From positions 1 to 47,364 of the forward strand of contig NZ_JAAXPV010000017.1 in NCBI RefSeq assembly GCF_012396615.1: a stretch of DNA of 47,364 nucleotides, in the 5' to 3' direction. The notes beneath the pieces were generated by a model. The model had not been told where the DNA came from, did not search any database, and saw only the letters and a list, made by a program, of their open reading frames with translations. This stretch comes from Rothia terrae. GTDB taxonomy: Bacteria; Actinomycetota; Actinomycetes; Actinomycetales; Micrococcaceae. Position numbers and translations under genes: made by a program. This document shows, one piece after another, positions 43,253 through 47,364 of the stretch. The stretch's first letter is position 1, and each line of letters opens with the position of its first letter.

Positions 43253-43279
43253 TTGGTATTATCGCATTATTGATACCAA
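43253..43279. promoter_or_regulatory. second inverted repeat in the nirD/nirB divergent promoter
   Basis: TTGGTAT (43253-43259) and ATACCAA (43273-43279) are separated by 13 bases, next to the first repeat. The pair of palindromes suggests a dimeric regulator acting on both genes. Confidence 0.42.
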
Positions 43280-43347
43280 TAATTAGTTTGCTGATTCCCA
43301 CACCACTTTTTGGCAGGCTAAGTACTCACACATTAGGTAGATAAAGA

Positions 43348-45999
43348 ATGGTTAACACTGTGAAAGAACCTCGCTCAGGTCGCAAGATTCTTGTTGTCGG
43401 CGGTGGCCCCGCTGCGTGGCGTTTTGTTCGCGCGATTCACGGCGAAGGTCTGGGTGAAGACACGGTTACGGTTCTCATGGATGAGCCGTTCGTTCCCTAC
43501 GACCGCGTAGCCCTTGAACAGATTTTTAATGACACCGAGAAAGATTTGACTCTCGGTGAGAGCACCCTGTGGGAGCAGCCCGGCATCGAGCTTAAGCTCA
43601 ACACCCGCGCGTCCGCTCTTGACCGCAAAAATCAGACTGTAACCACTACCAGTGGCGAAGTTTTCCCCTACGACGAGCTCGTTCTGGCTACCGGCTCTCG
43701 CGCTGTTAAGATTCCGATTCCCGGCGCTGAGGCAGCTCACGTTTTCCGTACTATCAACGATGTTCGCACCGTTGTTTCTGAGATGGATCGTCTGACCAAG
43801 AAGCTTGGACGCGCTCCTAAGGGCATTGTTGTTGGTGGTGGCTTGCTCGGTCTGGAGGCTGCTGAGGGTCTTAAGCACCTTGGCGCTGAGCCGACTATTT
43901 TGGATGTTGCTCCCTGGCTGCTGTCCATTGAGATGGACCAGGGCGGTGGCCACGCAGTCAACGCGCAGATTGAAGCTACCGGTATCGGTGTTGAGACCGG
44001 TTCATTCATCTCAACCATTAACCGCGATAACGCTGGCGAAGTTGTCTCCGTTTCTGTTGCTAACGGCATGGGCGATGAAGCCGATGTTCGCGTCATTGAT
44101 GCTGATATCGTCATGTTCGCTGCCGGCATTCGCCCCAACGATGATCTTCCCCGCGAAGCTGAAATGCGTATGGGTGAACGCGGCGGTTTAGTGGTTGCCG
44201 ACAACTGCCAGTCTGAGGACGAAAACATTTGGGCTATCGGTGAGGTCGCTTGCGTTCTAGGCCGTACCTGGGGTCTTGTTGCTCCTGCTAACCAGATGGC
44301 TGAGGCTGTCGCCAAGAACCTGATGGGAGGCAATGAGACCGTTGAAGAGTTCGATATTGCAACCAAGCTGAAGTTCGATGGCGTTCAGGTTGCTGGCTTC
44401 GGTGATCGTCGCGCAACCACTCCCGGCGCACTTGAGGTGCTTTTTGCAGACCCGGCCCGCGGTATGTACCAGAAGATCGTGACCACCGCGGACGCTAAGA
44501 CCCTACTCGGTGGCGTCTTCGTCGGCGACACTGCTCCCTTCGACTCACTCAAGCCTTTGCTCGGTCGTGAGCTTCCCGCAGAACCTGCTGCCTACCTGAC
44601 CGCAGCTGGTGGTGGCGACGGCATTCCCGATACCGAGCTTCCCGACGACGCCATCCTGTGTTCCTGCAACAACATCGACTTCGGCACTATCCGCCAGTCA
44701 ATCGTTGACGGCAATCAGGACGTCGCATCCATTCAGAAGGCAACCACCGCTGGTACCCAGTGCGGCTCCTGTGTTCCCATGATTCAGAAGACCCTCAAGC
44801 AGCAGATGAAGAAGATGGGCATGACCGTCTCCAACGCGCTGTGCGAGCACTTCGGCTTCTCACGTGCGGAGCTCTTTGCAGCTGTTAAGGCAGTGGATGG
44901 CCTGGACGACTTCTACTCGGTACTCGAGCGCTTTGGTCAAGGCGAAGACGGCTGTGCAATCTGTAAGCCCACCGTTGCGTCCATTCTCGCGTCAACCCGC
45001 AAGTCATACGCTCTTGACGGTGGCCGCGGTACCCTGCAGGACACCAACGACCGTAACCTGGGTAATATGCAGAAGGACGGTACCTACAGCGTCATTCCGC
45101 GTATCCCCGGTGGCGAAATCACCCCCGACAAGCTGCTTGCCTTCGGTGCTGTAGCTAAGGAATACGGCCTGTACACCAAGATCAACGGTGCTCAACGCAT
45201 CGGTATGTACGGCGCTCGTTTGGAGCAGCTGCCCGAGATTTGGCAGAAGCTCATTGACGCTGGCTTCGAGTCAGGTCAGGCGTACGGTAAGTCACTGCGT
45301 AACGTGAAGTCCTGCATTGGTAGCTCATGGTGCCGCTTTGGTGTTCAGGATTCAGTGAAGATGGCTATCGACACCGAAAACCGCTACAAGGGCTTGCGTT
45401 CACCGCACAAGTTCAAGCTGGCTGTTTCTGGCTGTAACCGCGAATGTGCTGAGGCTCAGGGCAAGGACATCGGTCTGATTGCAACCACCAACGGCTGGAA
45501 CCTGTACTTTGCCGGTAACGGCGGTGCTAACCCCGCCCACGGTCGCCTGTTTGCTCAGGATATCGATCAGGAAACCGCCTACAAGTACATCGACCGTTAC
45601 CTGATGTACTACATCCGCACCGCAGATAAGTTGCAGCGTACCGCTCGCTGGGCTGAGGATCTTGATGAGCAGTTCGGCGATGCGATTGAGCACCTGCGTT
45701 CGGTGATCATCGATGACTCACTGGGTATTTGCGCTGATTTGGATGCTGATATGCAGTACCACATCGACAACTATGAGGACGAGTGGGTTGCTACGTTGAA
45801 GGATCCCGAGCGTCTGAAGCGCTTCCGTGCATTCGTCAACCAGCCTGAGGCTCAGGATGAGGCGTCACGCCTGTACGTTCTTGAGCGTGACCAGATTCGT
45901 CCGGCAACTCCCGAGGAACTGGCAGCGGCTGATGCTGAGGACGCTGACGGTCCGGTTTTGATTACCGGCGCTAAGATTCCTGTGGGCGCTCCCGCATAA
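43348..45999 (+). CDS. nirB: nitrite reductase (NADH) large subunit
   Basis: NirB reduces nitrite to ammonium with NADH, FAD, [2Fe-2S], [4Fe-4S] and siroheme. The 883-residue protein has the N-terminal FAD/NAD domain (KILVVGGGPAAWRFVRA, VVGGGLLGLEAAEGLK, IWAIGEVA), a bacterioferredoxin-like [2Fe-2S] domain (ILCSCNNIDF and TQCGSCVPMI), the sulfite/nitrite reductase half-domains and the siroheme-[4Fe-4S] ligands KSCIGSSWCRFG and SGCNRECAEAQG. It is somewhat longer than E. coli NirB. It is followed by cobA, which supplies the siroheme precursor, across the hairpin at 46038-46089. Confidence 0.96.
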   Translation: MVNTVKEPRSGRKILVVGGGPAAWRFVRAIHGEGLGEDTVTVLMDEPFVPYDRVALEQIFNDTEKDLTLGESTLWEQPGIELKLNTRASALDRKNQTVTTTSGEVFPYDELVLATGSRAVKIPIPGAEAAHVFRTINDVRTVVSEMDRLTKKLGRAPKGIVVGGGLLGLEAAEGLKHLGAEPTILDVAPWLLSIEMDQGGGHAVNAQIEATGIGVETGSFISTINRDNAGEVVSVSVANGMGDEADVRVIDADIVMFAAGIRPNDDLPREAEMRMGERGGLVVADNCQSEDENIWAIGEVACVLGRTWGLVAPANQMAEAVAKNLMGGNETVEEFDIATKLKFDGVQVAGFGDRRATTPGALEVLFADPARGMYQKIVTTADAKTLLGGVFVGDTAPFDSLKPLLGRELPAEPAAYLTAAGGGDGIPDTELPDDAILCSCNNIDFGTIRQSIVDGNQDVASIQKATTAGTQCGSCVPMIQKTLKQQMKKMGMTVSNALCEHFGFSRAELFAAVKAVDGLDDFYSVLERFGQGEDGCAICKPTVASILASTRKSYALDGGRGTLQDTNDRNLGNMQKDGTYSVIPRIPGGEITPDKLLAFGAVAKEYGLYTKINGAQRIGMYGARLEQLPEIWQKLIDAGFESGQAYGKSLRNVKSCIGSSWCRFGVQDSVKMAIDTENRYKGLRSPHKFKLAVSGCNRECAEAQGKDIGLIATTNGWNLYFAGNGGANPAHGRLFAQDIDQETAYKYIDRYLMYYIRTADKLQRTARWAEDLDEQFGDAIEHLRSVIIDDSLGICADLDADMQYHIDNYEDEWVATLKDPERLKRFRAFVNQPEAQDEASRLYVLERDQIRPATPEELAAADAEDADGPVLITGAKIPVGAPA

Positions 46000-46037
46000 A
46001 CATTTGTTACATAAATTTCAGATGTGAACAGTGAAAG

Positions 46038-46089
46038 GTCGGGCTTTTACCCTTTTCACCTGCCGTGGTGTACTTGGGTAGAGCCCGAC
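46038..46089 (+). terminator. hairpin between nirB and cobA
   Basis: GTCGGGCT with TACCC (46038-46052) pairs with GGGTA and AGCCCGAC (46076-46089) around a small inner hairpin CACC/GGTG, followed by a five-T run. It probably terminates most nirB transcripts and lets a fraction into cobA. Confidence 0.75.
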
Positions 46090-46144
46090 TTTTTGCACAG
46101 TGGCACGGCGGTGTTGTTCGTGCCCATGAAAGGTTTTGAGAACT

Positions 46145-47221
46145 GTGTTTGTTGATCTTGATGTCGCCGATTCGCTGGTTTTGCTGTGCGGTGAATCTGA
46201 GCGCACCGCGCGTGTGGCACATAAGTACGGTGCGGCGGCGTCCGTTATTCAGTGCCCGAGTGTAGATGGCTTGGAGGGCGCTGCCGCTTTGCGTCCTGCG
46301 CTGGTGGTTATCTGTGCGGATGCGCGTGAGGACGCCGGTGCGCTTGCTGTGGCTGATTGGCGTTCGGCTATAGCTGAGGTTCTGCCAGGAGTTGTGGTGA
46401 GCGTTGACCGCGAGGCTCCCCTGGGTGAGACGGGTACTGTCTTTTTGATTGGTGCAGGACCCGGCACGCCCGGTTACATGACTGCGCGCGCGTTTGAGGC
46501 GCTGGCCGCGTCTGATGTTGTGCTGATTGACCATTTGGCACCAACCGCTGACATTGAGGCATGGGCACCGGGTGCAGAGATTATTGATGTGGGTAAGGTG
46601 CCCGGTGCGCACAAGGTGCCGCAGCGCGAGATTGATCAGATGATGATTGATTACGCGTTGGCTGGTAAGAATGTGGCGCGCATGAAGGGCGGTGACCCCT
46701 ACGTGTTTGGTCGCGGAACTGAGGAGCTGTACGTGTGCGAAAGCGCCGGGCTGAACGTTGAGGTTGTCTCCGGTGTGACCTCATCGATTGCTGTGCCCGC
46801 TAGCGCGAAGGTTCCGATGACTTTGCGCAAGGTGTCGCATATGTTCACTGTGGTGTCTGGTCACGCTGAGCTGTCTGATATTGAGCTGGATCATCTGGCT
46901 GGTTTTGTGAAGTCCGGTGGCACGATTTCGCTGTTGATGGGTGTGCGCACGCTCCCCCATACGGTGGCTGGTTTGCTGGCGCGTGGCGTCCGCGAGGATA
47001 TGCCGCTGGGCACGTTTGAGAATGTGTATCGCGAGAATGAGCGCGTGCGTTACTCGACGTTGGCACGGGCAACCGAGGAGCTGTCAGATGTGAATCCGCC
47101 TGCTATCACTGTGATTGGTGATGTTGTGGATGCCGGCAACGCCGAAGGTGAGGACGCGACAGCCCGCCGCGACGCGCTTTTGCAGCTGGCACTGAGTGAG
47201 GGAAGGGATAAGAAGGCGTAG
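46145..47221 (+). CDS. cobA: uroporphyrinogen-III C-methyltransferase with N-terminal extra domain
   Basis: CobA (SUMT) methylates uroporphyrinogen III twice to precorrin-2 for siroheme. The C-terminal ~250 residues carry the family signatures: VFLIGAGPGTPGYMTARA, DVVLIDHLAP, VARMKGGDPYVFGRGTEEL and VSGVTSSIAVPASAKVPMTLR. The first ~95 residues are not part of SUMT; they look like a degraded Rossmann-type domain related in position to CysG-N (LVLLCGESERTARVAHKYGAA, LVVICADA). No GxGxxG is left. GTG 46145 with AAAGG eleven bases upstream is preferred over TTG 46136, which would be only two bases from AAAGG. No terminator is seen before the repeat at 47238. Confidence 0.9.
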   Translation: MFVDLDVADSLVLLCGESERTARVAHKYGAAASVIQCPSVDGLEGAAALRPALVVICADAREDAGALAVADWRSAIAEVLPGVVVSVDREAPLGETGTVFLIGAGPGTPGYMTARAFEALAASDVVLIDHLAPTADIEAWAPGAEIIDVGKVPGAHKVPQREIDQMMIDYALAGKNVARMKGGDPYVFGRGTEELYVCESAGLNVEVVSGVTSSIAVPASAKVPMTLRKVSHMFTVVSGHAELSDIELDHLAGFVKSGGTISLLMGVRTLPHTVAGLLARGVREDMPLGTFENVYRENERVRYSTLARATEELSDVNPPAITVIGDVVDAGNAEGEDATARRDALLQLALSEGRDKKA

Positions 47222-47237
47222 ATAGTCTTCTGAATCT

Positions 47238-47363
47238 ATGAGGCTTATTCAAAAGTAGGAACACACCCACACCCCACCAACTAGACAACGGCCCCACCAG
47301 CGGCAAAAATAAGAGGATTAAATCACTACAAATAACCTCAAGCCATACCGGAAGAACCGTTGC
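47238..47363 (-). repeat. 126-bp dispersed repeat, right copy (inverted)
   Basis: Reverse-complement match to 31-156, about 92 percent identical by eye and without gaps. It begins 16 bases after the cobA stop and reaches the last bases of the window, so its outer edge may lie outside. No transposase is adjacent. Confidence 0.85.
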
Positions 47364-47364
47364 T

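Noticed and set aside
46007-46612. Minus-strand frame of about 200 codons over the nirB-cobA junction
   Set aside because: It lies opposite the hairpin and the cobA start; cobA has clear SUMT motifs, so this is a shadow frame.

Overview
The window reads as chromosomal DNA of an actinobacterium, most likely a Micrococcaceae member of the Rothia type. This is inferred from gene order and protein style: rne-rplU-rpmA-obgE-proB-proA-nadD-rsfS-tRNA-Ala, ileS with a T-box leader followed by folC and a DUF4233-like gene, nrdHIE/nrdF, nirBD, and a moderate rather than high GC content. No database search was possible, so the genus is an inference.

Layout. (1) 31-156 and 47238-47363 carry the same 126-bp sequence in opposite orientation, so the window is bracketed by an imperfect inverted repeat. 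(2) 287-2296 is a very AT-rich restriction-modification pair that looks acquired. (3) 2370-9385 holds thrS, a zinc-type SmtB/ArsR regulator with a His/Cys-rich metallothionein-like gene whose reading frame appears broken at a short AC repeat, then an FAH-family enzyme, two GNAT acetyltransferases, an SRAP/HMCES protein and a lipoate-ligase-like protein. (4) 9503-14561 starts with a 39-residue membrane peptide gene, followed by the class Ib ribonucleotide reductase genes nrdH-nrdI-nrdE, a MarR regulator and nrdF. Candidate NrdR and DnaA boxes lie upstream of nrdH. (5) 15156-20100 is accessory: App1-like phosphatase, lipoprotein, butanediol dehydrogenase, a GNAT-ASCH fusion behind an SOS-like palindrome, and a membrane protein. 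(6) 20307-33437 is the conserved block tRNA-Ala, rsfS, acidic tail-anchored protein, nadD, proA, proB, obgE, rpmA, rplU, rne (all minus), with VKOR divergent from rne. (7) 33524-40740 holds ndk, an LGFP-repeat secreted protein, a DUF4233-like gene, folC, ileS and its T-box leader. (8) 41161-47221 is a nitrite reduction and siroheme region: precorrin-2 dehydrogenase, a tautomerase-GNAT fusion, nirD, divergent nirB, and cobA, preceded by a cluster of nested inverted repeats.

How the genes work together. NrdH, NrdI, NrdE and NrdF make deoxynucleotides by the class Ib route. ProB and ProA make proline from glutamate. NirB and NirD reduce nitrite to ammonium using siroheme, which CobA and the Met8-like protein supply. 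RsfS, L21, L27, ObgE, RNase E/G, ThrRS and IleRS form a translation and RNA core. The points most worth following up are the Cys-rich metal-binding gene and its frameshift, two unusual acetyltransferase fusions, the 39-residue peptide, the inverted-repeat cluster at 41161-41452, and a run of 12 C in the rplU leader.
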